A DNA stretch of 64,000 bases from Gammaproteobacteria bacterium (lineage in GTDB: Bacteria > Pseudomonadota > Gammaproteobacteria > Ga0077536): assembly GCA_016209015.1 (NCBI GenBank), contig JACQWY010000004.1, positions 1 to 64,000 on the forward strand. Reading direction: 5' to 3'. The translations under genes were made by a program, and so were the position numbers. Below the pieces are notes generated by a model. That model was not told the origin of the DNA, did not search any database, and saw only the letters and a list, made by a program, of their open reading frames with translations. Shown piece by piece: positions 34,843 through 43,968 of the stretch (the stretch's first letter is position 1; each line of letters begins with the position of its first letter).

Positions 34843-35868
34843 CTACGAAGAGGAGCCTTTGTCGAGCGCGGCGAAGGTCTTCGCGAGCGTCATCACCCGC
34901 TGCACGTAATGTTGCGTGTCGTGATCGCCGCAGTGCTGGCCGGGGACGAGCACGAGACCGCGCGCTGCGTACGCCGCGGCCGCGCCCGCGCCGCAGAGAT
35001 GGGTGATCACCGCGAGCTCCTGCTTCTGACGCAACGTGGCTTGGCGGATGCCGCTCCGCGCGAGCGTCTCGCGGACGCGGCGATCGAGATTCGCGGCGAC
35101 GAGCTCGACGGCGTGCGCGGGCAGCACGCGGTTGTACAGGCCGTTGAACCAGCAGCTCCCGAAGTCATACCACGGGCCTTCGCCCACGACGCGGTGATCG
35201 CGTATGCAGTAGTGGCGCGCTTCCTCGAACGTGCCGTCCGTCACTTGATACATGCCGACCGCGCTCGAGGCGGGCCGGTAGATTTCGAACGGCCGGAACG
35301 TCGCCGACCACCGCCAGTACGTGCGGGCCACGGGATTGCCGGATGCTTCCTGCTGGGCGAGCGCGGCGAGCAGATCGGGCGTCATGATCGCGGTCGAATT
35401 CGCGACGAAGAGATCGCCGTAGGTCCGCCAGGTCTCGGCCGGGGTCTTGAACCATTCGTCGCTCACGGGGTAGAGCAGCTCGGACGGCTTGCGCGCCGCC
35501 TGATAGATCCAGTTCACGATCGGCGCGAGCACGACGAGTGCCGTCACGCCGGCGGCGAGGTAGACGAAACCGGGGATGCGGCGCAGACGCGCGAGCGTCC
35601 CGAGCCACGTTGCACGGAACGGCGCGCGCTTGCGACGGCCCTCGACGCGCTTCTTCTTCGACGCGGCCTTCTTCTTCGGCGCGGTCTTCGTCTTCTTCGC
35701 CTGCTCGATGCCGGGCGATGTCCCGGCGGCCGCGGCCTTTTTCCGCGCCGGTCGCGCGCGCTCGACGGCTTTCGGCTTGCGCGTTGCGACCGTCTCGTCC
35801 GCCACGGGCAGTGCGCGGCCTGCGGCAGCGTCGGCGGCCGGTTCACGCGATGAGACGGTGCGGGACAT
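34843..35868 (-). CDS. Membrane-anchored lytic transglycosylase (SLT fold)
   Basis: The protein has 341 residues. Residues 1-85 are rich in Lys, Ala and Pro (cytoplasmic, histone-like composition), followed by a membrane helix (about 100-120) and a periplasmic SLT-like domain with the catalytic-type QQEASGNP glutamate, SSAVGMYQVT and FNGLYN. It would cleave peptidoglycan glycan strands. It is bordered by a regulator relic and, on the other side, by the start of the polysaccharide locus. Confidence 0.86.
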   Translation of the reverse strand: MSRTVSSREPAADAAAGRALPVADETVATRKPKAVERARPARKKAAAAGTSPGIEQAKKTKTAPKKKAASKKKRVEGRRKRAPFRATWLGTLARLRRIPGFVYLAAGVTALVVLAPIVNWIYQAARKPSELLYPVSDEWFKTPAETWRTYGDLFVANSTAIMTPDLLAALAQQEASGNPVARTYWRWSATFRPFEIYRPASSAVGMYQVTDGTFEEARHYCIRDHRVVGEGPWYDFGSCWFNGLYNRVLPAHAVELVAANLDRRVRETLARSGIRQATLRQKQELAVITHLCGAGAAAAYAARGLVLVPGQHCGDHDTQHYVQRVMTLAKTFAALDKGSSS

Positions 35869-36305
35869 GCCGGGAGCTTAGCGAATCGCGGTCCCGGCCC
35901 GCCAGCTCCGTGCGCGGCGTGCGATCGCGACCGGTGCCACGGTTTCCGGATCGGAGCATGCCCGCTCGCGGGCCCGTCACCCCAGCGCGATCGTGGAATA
36001 CGCGATCGGTGTGTGTCCTTCGTCGAGTGCGCTGCATGAGCTCCTCGCTCGCGAACCTCCGTGGTGCGTCGAGCGCGCGCGATGCGCCAGGGCGGACATC
36101 CGCGACAGAAGCAGGGACCATTACCGGCTGCAGCGCTTGCGATGCCGCGCGGAGATGACGAAGATGCGCACTCGGAGTCGGATGACGCATGGTTCCGCGA
36201 GCCCGTCGCGCTCACGTGCACGGAACCATGACAATATTTTTCAAGCGCGGGGCCGCACCGGTACGACGTTCGTCGGGGCTCTCACGCGCCAGGGAGTGTG
36301 ATTTG
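35869..36305. promoter_or_regulatory. Divergent upstream region with 10-bp inverted repeat
   Basis: No gene was seen. CATGGTTCCG (36188-36197) and CGGAACCATG (36221-36230) form a perfect 10-bp inverted repeat 76 bp before the SxtJ-like gene, followed by an AT-rich ACAATATTTTT. It could be an operator or promoter element for the polysaccharide locus. No protein is known to bind it. Confidence 0.4.
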
Positions 36306-36737
36306 ATGAAACGGCGCATCGCCGTCCACGAGGACTATGCCCAGGCCGAGCACGTCGAAGGTTCGTCGAACCGCGATTTCGGGCTCGTCTTCGCCGGCGT
36401 CGGCGCGGTCGTGGGCATCTGGTGGCTCTGGCGCGGCCGGCCGGGTGCGGCGTGGTGGCTCGGTGCCGGGCTCGTGTTCGCGGCCCTCGCCTGGCTGCGG
36501 CCCGCTTGGCTGGCGCCGCTGAATCGCGCGTGGACGCGCCTCGGGCTCGTGCTCTTCCACATAGTCAATCCGGTCGTGCTCGGTATACTCTATTTCCTCG
36601 TCGTCACTCCCGTCGCTTACATGATGCGGCTGGCTGGCCATCGCAGCTTCCGGATGCGACCGGAACCCTGCGAGACCTACTGGGTGAAGCGGGAACCGCC
36701 CGGTCCGGCGCCTGAAGATATTCGAAACCAGTTCTGA
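36306..36737 (+). CDS. SxtJ family membrane protein
   Basis: This 143-residue protein has three hydrophobic stretches (about 28-45, 48-64 and 80-100) and a cytosolic C-terminal tail ending with a conserved-type WVKREPPGP. It resembles SxtJ, a family often next to carbamoyltransferases in saxitoxin-type and exopolysaccharide gene clusters, role unknown. ATG 36306 is near GGAGTG. It is followed by DUF5989 and carbamoyltransferase genes. Confidence 0.82.
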   Translation: MKRRIAVHEDYAQAEHVEGSSNRDFGLVFAGVGAVVGIWWLWRGRPGAAWWLGAGLVFAALAWLRPAWLAPLNRAWTRLGLVLFHIVNPVVLGILYFLVVTPVAYMMRLAGHRSFRMRPEPCETYWVKREPPGPAPEDIRNQF

Positions 36738-36745
36738 AAGTTGCA

Positions 36746-36898
36746 ATGCTGAGCCTATTTCGCGAATTTTGGCGGTTCCTGCGAGTCCGCAAGAAGTACT
36801 GGCTGCTGCCCATCCTCGTAGTCATGGCGCTGCTCGGCGGGCTGCTCGTGCTGGCGCACGGCTCCGCGGTCGCACCATTCATCTACACGCTGTTCTGA
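36746..36898 (+). CDS. DUF5989 family small membrane protein
   Basis: This 50-residue protein begins MLSLFREFWRFLRVRKKYW, has one transmembrane helix (about 20-37) and ends FIYTLF. This matches DUF5989, a tiny membrane family found beside SxtJ and carbamoyltransferase genes. It starts 8 bp after the SxtJ stop and ends 22 bp before the carbamoyltransferase, consistent with one transcript. Confidence 0.85.
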   Translation: MLSLFREFWRFLRVRKKYWLLPILVVMALLGGLLVLAHGSAVAPFIYTLF

Positions 36899-36920
36899 GC
36901 TCGACGGTCGGGTAGCTCGC

Positions 36921-38753
36921 ATGTGGGTGCTTGGCATCTCGGCCTACTACCACGACAGTGCGGCGGCGCTCGTGCACGACGGCCGCGTCGTCGCGGCGGC
37001 TCAGGAAGAGCGCTTCAGCCGCAAGAAGCACGACAGCCGTTTCCCGCAGCACGCGATCGAGTACTGCCTGGGCGCTGCGGGCATCGACATGGCGACGGTC
37101 GACCACGTGGCGTTCTACGACAAGCCGTTCCTCAAGTTCGAGCGTCTGCTGGAGACCCATCTCGCGTTCGCGCCGCGCGGATTCCGCTCGTTCAGGATGG
37201 CGATGCCGGTGTGGCTGCGCGAGAAGCTGTTCCAGCGCAAGCTCATCGGCGATGCGCTGCGCCGCTATGCGCCGAAGTTCGATCAGGAGCAACTGCTGTT
37301 CGCCGAGCATCACCAGTCGCATGCCGCATCGGCATTCTTTCCCTCGCCGTTCGAGGAAGCCGTCGTGCTCACGATGGACGGCGTCGGCGAGTGGGCGACG
37401 ACCTCGGTCGCGATCGGGCGCGGGAACACGTTGAACATCGAGCGGGAAATCCACTTCCCGCACAGCATCGGCCTGCTGTATTCCGCGTTCACCTACTACA
37501 CCGGATTCAAAGTCAATTCGGGCGAGTACAAGGTCATGGGGCTCGCGCCCTACGGCGAGCCGAAATACGCCGGTCTGCTGCGCGATCATCTCATCGACAT
37601 CCGCGACGACGGCAGCTTCTGCCTGAACATCGATTACTTCAATTACTGCACCGGCCTGACCATGACGAACGAGCGCTTCGACGCCTTGTTCGGCGGTCCG
37701 CCGCGCGCTCCCGAAGAGCCCCTCACCCAGCGGCACATGGATCTCGCAGCCTCGATCCAGGCCGTGACGGAGGAAGTCATGCTGCGTCTGACGCGCGCGC
37801 TGCGGCGGGACACGGGGATGGAGAATCTGTGCCTGGCCGGAGGCGTCGCATTGAACTGCGTGGCGAACGGCAAGATCCTGCGCGACGGCCACTACCGGAA
37901 TCTCTGGGTGCAGCCGGCGGCGGGTGATGCGGGCGGCGCGCTCGGCGCGGCGCTCGCGGCCTATCACGGGCTGCTCGGCGGCGCGCGCCAGGTCGCGGCT
38001 GACGGCGATGCGATGTCCGGCAGCTACCTCGGACCGGAGTTCGCGCAGGACGACGTCGAACGCCGTCTGAACGCCCGGCAGGCACGCTACGTCGTCCTGT
38101 CGCGGACCGACATGCTCGATACCGTCGCCGGCGCGCTCGCCGCCGGTAAGGCGGTCGGCTGGTTCCAGGGCCGCATGGAATTCGGGCCGCGCGCGCTCGG
38201 CGGACGTTCGATCCTCGGCGATGCCCGCAGCCCGGAAATGCAGCGGACGCTGAACCTGAAAGTGAAATATCGCGAGAGCTTCCGTCCGTTCGCACCTTCG
38301 ATCCTGCGCGAAGACGTCGCCGACTGGTTCGAGCTCGACGGCGACAGCCCCTACATGCTGCTCGTCGCCGACGTCGTCGCCGCGCGGCGCCGCGCGATGA
38401 GCGCGGAAGAACAGGCCTTGTTCGGCATCGACAAGCTCAACGTGCCCCGCTCGGACATTCCGGCGGTCACGCACGTCGACTATTCCGCGCGCGTGCAGAC
38501 GGTGCACGAGGACACGAACCCGCTCTATCACGCGCTGCTGAAACGCTTCAAGGCGCTGACCGGCTGCCCGGTGATCGTCAACACGAGCTTCAATGTCCGC
38601 GGCGAGCCGATCGTCGGCACGCCGGAGGATGCTTTCCGCTGTTTCATGGGCACGGATCTCGACGTGCTCGCCATCGGCAACTGCGTGCTCTACAAAGAAC
38701 AGCAGGATCCCGCGCTCAAGCTCGACTACAAGGAAGCTTTCGAACTCGATTGA
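36921..38753 (+). CDS. Carbamoyltransferase (NodU/CmcH family)
   Basis: This 610-residue enzyme has an N-terminal kinase-like fold with HHQSHAASAFF and a C-terminal carbamoyl-phosphate domain with NTSFNVRGEPIV. The family transfers carbamoyl groups to sugars or antibiotics using ATP and carbamoyl phosphate. In this setting the acceptor is probably a sugar residue of the exopolysaccharide. It follows SxtJ and DUF5989 closely. Confidence 0.94.
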   Translation: MWVLGISAYYHDSAAALVHDGRVVAAAQEERFSRKKHDSRFPQHAIEYCLGAAGIDMATVDHVAFYDKPFLKFERLLETHLAFAPRGFRSFRMAMPVWLREKLFQRKLIGDALRRYAPKFDQEQLLFAEHHQSHAASAFFPSPFEEAVVLTMDGVGEWATTSVAIGRGNTLNIEREIHFPHSIGLLYSAFTYYTGFKVNSGEYKVMGLAPYGEPKYAGLLRDHLIDIRDDGSFCLNIDYFNYCTGLTMTNERFDALFGGPPRAPEEPLTQRHMDLAASIQAVTEEVMLRLTRALRRDTGMENLCLAGGVALNCVANGKILRDGHYRNLWVQPAAGDAGGALGAALAAYHGLLGGARQVAADGDAMSGSYLGPEFAQDDVERRLNARQARYVVLSRTDMLDTVAGALAAGKAVGWFQGRMEFGPRALGGRSILGDARSPEMQRTLNLKVKYRESFRPFAPSILREDVADWFELDGDSPYMLLVADVVAARRRAMSAEEQALFGIDKLNVPRSDIPAVTHVDYSARVQTVHEDTNPLYHALLKRFKALTGCPVIVNTSFNVRGEPIVGTPEDAFRCFMGTDLDVLAIGNCVLYKEQQDPALKLDYKEAFELD

Positions 38754-39087
38754 CGCTGCGTGACGTCGCAGCGCGTCCGCGCGGACGTGTCACGCCCGCA
38801 CGGAAATCGCGCACTCGTCACAGGGTATTGCGCCTTCGATGCGCACGAATTCGCGCGCGGCCCATTTGGGCGGGACGAATACCGTAACTAAGCCGCGAAA
38901 TGAGTACTGAGCTGCATTGACGCATCACCGACTAACATGGATATTAACCGCGGGATCGCGCGCGGCTACGGCATCCGCGTACCGGCCATGAGGGTTTGAT
39001 CGTTCGCCGGAGACCTGTCCCTTCGATTCAGCTCGAGCAATTTTTCTGGACTGGGGGACGGTTCCGGAACCACGGGGGCACACGTTA
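38754..39087. other. Gene-free stretch before the radical SAM gene
   Basis: About 330 bp contain no recognisable gene. There is some AT-rich sequence (38900-38950) that may contain a promoter, but no convincing boxes or terminator were found. Confidence 0.4.
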
Positions 39088-41094
39088 ATGAGCACGAACC
39101 GCGCGCATGTCTATCTGTTCCAGTTCAGCGACAAATTCGGAGACGAGATCTATCTCCCCTACGCAGTCGGTCTGCTGTGGGCCTATGCCAAGGCCGTGCC
39201 GGCGGTCGCCGAGAATTTCGTTAACAAAGGTTTCGTCTTCGTGCGGGAGAATCCCGCGCTGATCGCTTCGCGCCTCGAGAATCCCGCCGTGGCGGCCTTC
39301 TCCACGTACGTGTGGAACTGGGAGATGTCGGCAGCGGTCGCGCGCGAAGTGAAGGCCCGCTATCCGGATTGTCTGATCATCATGGGCGGCCCGCAGGTGC
39401 CGAACGCCGACCGGCTCGGGGACTTCTTCGAGAAGTATCCGTTCATCGACATCATCGTGCATGGCGAAGGCGAGTACGCGTTCGCCGAGATCCTCACCCA
39501 GCAGGCCGGGGCTCGCGACTTCTCGGCGGTCAATGGCATCACGTATCGCGGCGCATCGACCGCCCCGCGCCCGCGGACGCGCGACCTCGGCGCATTCCCG
39601 TCGCCCTACCTCGAAGGCATCTTCGAGGAACTCTTCGAGCTGCCGTACCGCTACAACGCAGTCTGGGAGTCGAACCGCGGCTGTCCCTACGGCTGCACGT
39701 TCTGCGACTGGGGTTCCAACACGATGCAGAAGCTGACGACCTTCCTCGACGAACGCATCGTCAAGGAGATCGAGTACTTCGGCGCGAAGAAGATTTCCCA
39801 CGTCTTCATGGCGGACGCGAATTTCGGCATCGTGCCGCGCGACGTCGAGATCGCGAAGCATCTCGCGAAGACGAAGCGGGAGACGGGCGGCTTTCCGACG
39901 AAGCTTCGCGTGAACTACGCGAAGAACAATCCGGATCGCGTGCACGAGATAGCGAAGATCCTGAACGCCGAGGGGCTCGACAAGGGCATCACGCTCAGCG
40001 TGCAGAGCATGGACGACGGGACGCTGAAGACGATCAAGCGCAAGAACCTGAAGTTCGACACGATCTCCTCGTTCATCAAGAAGTACCAGCGGGACGGCAT
40101 CTACACCTATACGGAAATCATCATGGGTCTGCCCGGCGAGACCTACGAGACGTTCCGCGAGGGCATCAACAGGCTGCTCGAGGCGGCGGCGCACGACACC
40201 GTGTGGATGTACCGCTGCACGCTGCTGCCGAACGCGCCGATGAACGATCTGGACTACCGGGAGAAGCACCAGCTCCGCACGGTACGGACGCCGATCGCGC
40301 TCGTGCACACGCCGCCGAACAGCGATCCCGTGCCCGAATTCGAGGACACGATCGTCGAGACGGCGACCCTGAGCCGCGCCGAGTACAAGCGCATGCTGCT
40401 GCTTGCCTGGGCGCTGCAGACCTTCCACAGCCTCAGCCTGACGCAGATGTTCGCAATCTATGCGAACGAGGTGACGGGGCTCGGCTACACGGATTTCTAC
40501 GACGCGCTGTTGAAGTTCGCGGCGAGCCGCCCGGACACGATCGTGGGCAGCGAGCTGCAACACACGTGCGAGAAGATCGACGAAGCCATCGAGCAGGGCG
40601 GGAACTGGGACAACACGGTTCCGGAGTTCTCGGACATCACCTGGACGTTCGAGGAAGCGTCGTATCTGCGCATCCAGCTCGAGCGCGATCGCTTCTATCG
40701 CGAAATCGGCGAGTTCCTGGGACAGTTGGAAGCCGCGGGCGTGCTGTCCATCGAGCCGCGCATGCTCGAGGATCTCATGACTTATCAGAAGGCGCTGGTC
40801 GTGAAGTGGGAAGGCGACGGCAGCACCGAGCTCGATTTGGCGCATTCGATCCATTCTTGGTATCGTGCCATCCTCACCGGAGGCCGCAGCGAATTGCAGA
40901 AAGGGCATTTCCGCGTGAGCGTGGTCGATCCCTTCCAGTACGGCGGCGACCGCCGGCGGTATTCGACCGAGATCGTGTTCTGGGGGCGGCGTACCGGCAA
41001 GCTCACGTACAAGAAGGTCGAGGAACAGGCTTTGGACGTGAGCGGAGTCATCCTGCCGGGCGTCTACGATACGGTGGAAAGACAGAGGGCCTAG
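39088..41094 (+). CDS. B12-binding domain radical SAM protein
   Basis: The protein has 668 residues. An N-terminal cobalamin-type Rossmann domain (about 60-140) lacks the classical DxHxxG motif. The radical SAM core (about 190-420) has the 4Fe-4S ligands Cys199-x3-Cys203-x2-Cys206 (RGCPYGCTFCDWG). A further C-terminal region (420-668) has no recognised domain. Such enzymes methylate or rearrange unactivated carbons. Within this locus it may modify a sugar or lipid carrier, but that is inference. It is the first of three co-directional genes (next: GT2 and initiating transferase). Confidence 0.9.
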   Translation: MSTNRAHVYLFQFSDKFGDEIYLPYAVGLLWAYAKAVPAVAENFVNKGFVFVRENPALIASRLENPAVAAFSTYVWNWEMSAAVAREVKARYPDCLIIMGGPQVPNADRLGDFFEKYPFIDIIVHGEGEYAFAEILTQQAGARDFSAVNGITYRGASTAPRPRTRDLGAFPSPYLEGIFEELFELPYRYNAVWESNRGCPYGCTFCDWGSNTMQKLTTFLDERIVKEIEYFGAKKISHVFMADANFGIVPRDVEIAKHLAKTKRETGGFPTKLRVNYAKNNPDRVHEIAKILNAEGLDKGITLSVQSMDDGTLKTIKRKNLKFDTISSFIKKYQRDGIYTYTEIIMGLPGETYETFREGINRLLEAAAHDTVWMYRCTLLPNAPMNDLDYREKHQLRTVRTPIALVHTPPNSDPVPEFEDTIVETATLSRAEYKRMLLLAWALQTFHSLSLTQMFAIYANEVTGLGYTDFYDALLKFAASRPDTIVGSELQHTCEKIDEAIEQGGNWDNTVPEFSDITWTFEEASYLRIQLERDRFYREIGEFLGQLEAAGVLSIEPRMLEDLMTYQKALVVKWEGDGSTELDLAHSIHSWYRAILTGGRSELQKGHFRVSVVDPFQYGGDRRRYSTEIVFWGRRTGKLTYKKVEEQALDVSGVILPGVYDTVERQRA

Positions 41095-41112
41095 ACGGTA
41101 TCCGGGCGGCGC

Positions 41113-42066
41113 GTGAGCAAAACAATTTCAGTCTGCATTCCCGTATACAACGAATCGGAGAACATCGTAACGGCGGTTGCCCGCGTCGAGGAGCTGTTCC
41201 GCAGCGAGTTGCCCGATTACGGACTCGAGCTCGTCGTCACGGACAACGCCTCGAGCGACGACACCTGGGACGTGATCAAGGGCCTGGCGCAATCGCGGCC
41301 GGACATGAAGGCGCTCCGGTTCTCGCGCAACTTCGGCTACCAGAATTCCATCTTCGCCGCGCTCAGCACGGCGAGCGGTGACGCCGTCGTCGAGCTCGAC
41401 GCCGATCTCGAGGATCCGCCGGAGGTCATTCCGCGGTTCGTGGAGAAATGGCGCGAAGGCTACGACGTCGTTTACGGCGTCCGCTCCAAGCGCTACGGAT
41501 CGCTGATCATTCGCGCGTTCACGCTCATCTTCTACCGCCTGCTGAACATGATGTCGGAACAGGACATCCCCAGAGACAGCGGCGATTTCCGGCTGCTGGA
41601 TCGCAAGGTCGTCGCGGCGCTCGTCGCGATGCCGGAGCGCAATCTGTATCTGCGGGGCCTCGTGGCTTTCCTCGGTTTCCGGCAGACGCCCGTCGTCTAC
41701 GAGCGCCACCCGCGCCTGTCGGGGGCGAGCAAGTTCAGATTCTTTCATTACGTGATCCTGGCGATCGACGCCTTCACGGCGTTCACGAAGTTTCCGCTCA
41801 GGCTCATTGGCGTGCTCGGTTTTCTGCTGTTCTCCGGGGCGCTCGTACTGGCCGCGTATTACCTGGGGCTGCACTTCGTCGGCGGTATTCCGGTGCAGGG
41901 CTTCACGACGCTCGTGATCCTCATGCTGATCCTGCATGGCATCACGTTCATTTTTCTCGGCATACTCGGCGAGTATCTGAGCCGGATATTCGATGATTCG
42001 AAAATGCGTCCACGTGTGGTGATCGCGGAGACGATACACGTGGAAAAGCCGCCGGAATTTCTCTGA
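41113..42066 (+). CDS. Family 2 glycosyltransferase, ArnC/GtrB type with C-terminal membrane segments
   Basis: This 317-residue protein starts with a GT-A domain (ISVCIPVYNESENI, DNASSDDT, ELDADLEDPP as the metal-binding acidic motif). Two membrane helices follow near 230 and 268, the layout of polyprenyl-phosphate sugar transferases such as ArnC and GtrB. It probably transfers a sugar onto undecaprenyl phosphate. The start is GTG 41113, 18 bp after the radical SAM gene. Confidence 0.92.
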   Translation: MSKTISVCIPVYNESENIVTAVARVEELFRSELPDYGLELVVTDNASSDDTWDVIKGLAQSRPDMKALRFSRNFGYQNSIFAALSTASGDAVVELDADLEDPPEVIPRFVEKWREGYDVVYGVRSKRYGSLIIRAFTLIFYRLLNMMSEQDIPRDSGDFRLLDRKVVAALVAMPERNLYLRGLVAFLGFRQTPVVYERHPRLSGASKFRFFHYVILAIDAFTAFTKFPLRLIGVLGFLLFSGALVLAAYYLGLHFVGGIPVQGFTTLVILMLILHGITFIFLGILGEYLSRIFDDSKMRPRVVIAETIHVEKPPEFL

Positions 42067-42139
42067 AGCAGTCGAACGGCGGCCGATGGCCTTCGACACC
42101 CGGCAAACACCGCGATAATCAAATCAGGGAGCGAACGAA

Positions 42140-42841
42140 GTGACGCCGGCAGCCAATCGCATCATCAAGCGCGTCATCGACGTCGTCGTTTCGCTCGCGT
42201 TGCTCGTCGTCGTTCTGCCCGTCCTCGGCATCGTGGCGCTGATCTCCCTGATGATGCAGGGCCGACCGGTGTTCTACACCTCGAAGCGTCACGTCGGTAA
42301 AGACCGGGTCGTGACGATCTACAAGTTCCGCTCCATGGCGAAGGACGCGGCGAGCGGTGCCTACCGGCTGCGCGAGCGCTACATGGACAAGGGTTATCTC
42401 GGCATTCCCATGGACTGCGAGGTCTATACGCCGCTCGGCCGTCTCCTGGAGCGGACTCAGCTCGTCGAGCTGCCGCAGATCTTCAACGTGCTGCTCGACG
42501 GCATGAGCTGGGTCGGCAACCGCGCGCTGCCCGCCGAGAATGTCGAGATGCTGAAGCAGTTCCCGGGCTGGGAGGAACGCTTCGACAGTCCCTGCGGCCT
42601 GACCGGGATTTCGCAGGTCGTCGGCAAGTTCAATCTCAATGCCGAGCAGCGGATCGAGGTCGAGCGCCTGTACTCGGCGGTCTACCAGCGCGGCTACGTA
42701 CTGAAGTGCGACCTGCTGATCGTGCTCGCCACGATCCGGCTCATCCTGTGGGATCGCAGCATGCCGTACGAGGAGGGCATCGCGCTGCTCGAGAGCTGCC
42801 TCCCGGCGCGCGAGCGGCGCCCCGAGGGATCGTCGCGGTAG
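42140..42841 (+). CDS. Bacterial sugar transferase (PglC-like initiating phosphoglycosyltransferase)
   Basis: This 233-residue protein has a re-entrant hydrophobic helix (about 10-33) then the conserved PVFYTSKRHVGKDR and FKFRSM-like IYKFRSMAKDA block, and RTQLVELPQIFNVLLDGMS. It is the short monotopic PglC class, which moves a sugar-1-phosphate to undecaprenyl phosphate to start polysaccharide assembly. A GTG at 42140 with GGGAGCGAACGAA upstream was used. Confidence 0.92.
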   Translation: MTPAANRIIKRVIDVVVSLALLVVVLPVLGIVALISLMMQGRPVFYTSKRHVGKDRVVTIYKFRSMAKDAASGAYRLRERYMDKGYLGIPMDCEVYTPLGRLLERTQLVELPQIFNVLLDGMSWVGNRALPAENVEMLKQFPGWEERFDSPCGLTGISQVVGKFNLNAEQRIEVERLYSAVYQRGYVLKCDLLIVLATIRLILWDRSMPYEEGIALLESCLPARERRPEGSSR

Positions 42842-42895
42842 AGCGCGGAGAGCGCTGACCGCGCGGCGCGGGCAGGAAGCGCGCGCTCCGCGAAT

Positions 42896-43873
42896 TCAAG
42901 CTGCCGGCGTCCCGAGGTTCGCGATGCTGGCGCGCAGATACTTGAACATGCGCCTCGCCCGGGCGTTGCGGAATTCGGGATCCTGCCACCACATGCACGC
43001 GTACGCCGTCGAGCGCAGCGCGAAGCCGAGCGCCATGATCACATCGAACACCAGCAGCGATCGCCCGGGATTGAACCGCGCGTAGATGCGCCGCATGTTC
43101 TTCAAATCCTGCCCCGAGAATTTCTCCGGATAATTCTTCGTCGTCGCACCTTGCAGGTGGACGATCGTCAGGTCGGACAGATAGTAGACCTTGTGCCCGA
43201 AAGTCCGCACGCGCGAGCCCCACTCGATGTCCTCGGCGTAGAAGAAGATGCTCTCGTCGAGCATGCCGACCTCGGGCAGCAGGCTCCGGCGCACGAGCAC
43301 GTCGGCGCCGGTGATCCAGTCCACCTCCATCCGTCCCGGCGGTTCCCGGAAACTGATGAAGAGTCCCTTCAAGTGGCGGGGCAGCAGCCGGTTCAGGAAG
43401 AAATTGTGCGCGAGCATCGTGCCGAACGCGGGGCGGAAGCCCGCGTCGCCGACCTGGTGCGTCCGGTCCGGAAACAGCAGGCGGCAGCCGCTCATCGCGA
43501 CGTCGGGACGGCTGTCCATGAAGTCGATCCATTTCCGGAACACCCCCGGATCGATGATCACGGTATCGGAGTTCAGCAGCAGCACGTAATCGCCGTTCGC
43601 GATCTTCATGCCCTGGTTGTTCGCCTTGCTGAAGCCGAGGTTCTCGGCGTTGCGGAGCAGCCGTATCTGCGGGTACTCGTTCTCCACCAACTGCCACGTG
43701 CCGTCCACCGATCCGTTGTCGACGACGATCACCTCGTGCGGAACGCCGATGTCCTCCGCGTACAGCGAGCGCAGGCAGTCGGCGAGCACGTCACGGATGT
43801 TCCAGGTCACGATGATGATCGAGAGCCTGAGGCCGGCCGCTTCGGCGCGCATCGTATCGGGTGTCTGATTCAT
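42896..43873 (-). CDS. Family 2 glycosyltransferase (rhamnosyltransferase-like)
   Basis: This 325-residue GT2 protein has the start SIIIVTWNIRDVL, VVDNGSVDGT and the acidic LLNSDTVI, then the LFISFREPPGRMEVDWITGA region. It resembles the WbbL/rhamnosyl transferase group. ATG 43873 follows AAGG; an upstream ATG (43936) lacks homology. It begins a reverse-strand block that includes the CpsD-like, Wzz-like and Wza-like genes. Confidence 0.9.
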   Translation of the reverse strand: MNQTPDTMRAEAAGLRLSIIIVTWNIRDVLADCLRSLYAEDIGVPHEVIVVDNGSVDGTWQLVENEYPQIRLLRNAENLGFSKANNQGMKIANGDYVLLLNSDTVIIDPGVFRKWIDFMDSRPDVAMSGCRLLFPDRTHQVGDAGFRPAFGTMLAHNFFLNRLLPRHLKGLFISFREPPGRMEVDWITGADVLVRRSLLPEVGMLDESIFFYAEDIEWGSRVRTFGHKVYYLSDLTIVHLQGATTKNYPEKFSGQDLKNMRRIYARFNPGRSLLVFDVIMALGFALRSTAYACMWWQDPEFRNARARRMFKYLRASIANLGTPAA

Positions 43874-43968
43874 CCTTGGGTCTTCCTGATCTGCGCCATG
43901 CCACCACGTTCGGAACGCCGGTCGAAGCGCGCGCACGGCGTCGGTCGACGTCGCGGGCGCCGACCAGC

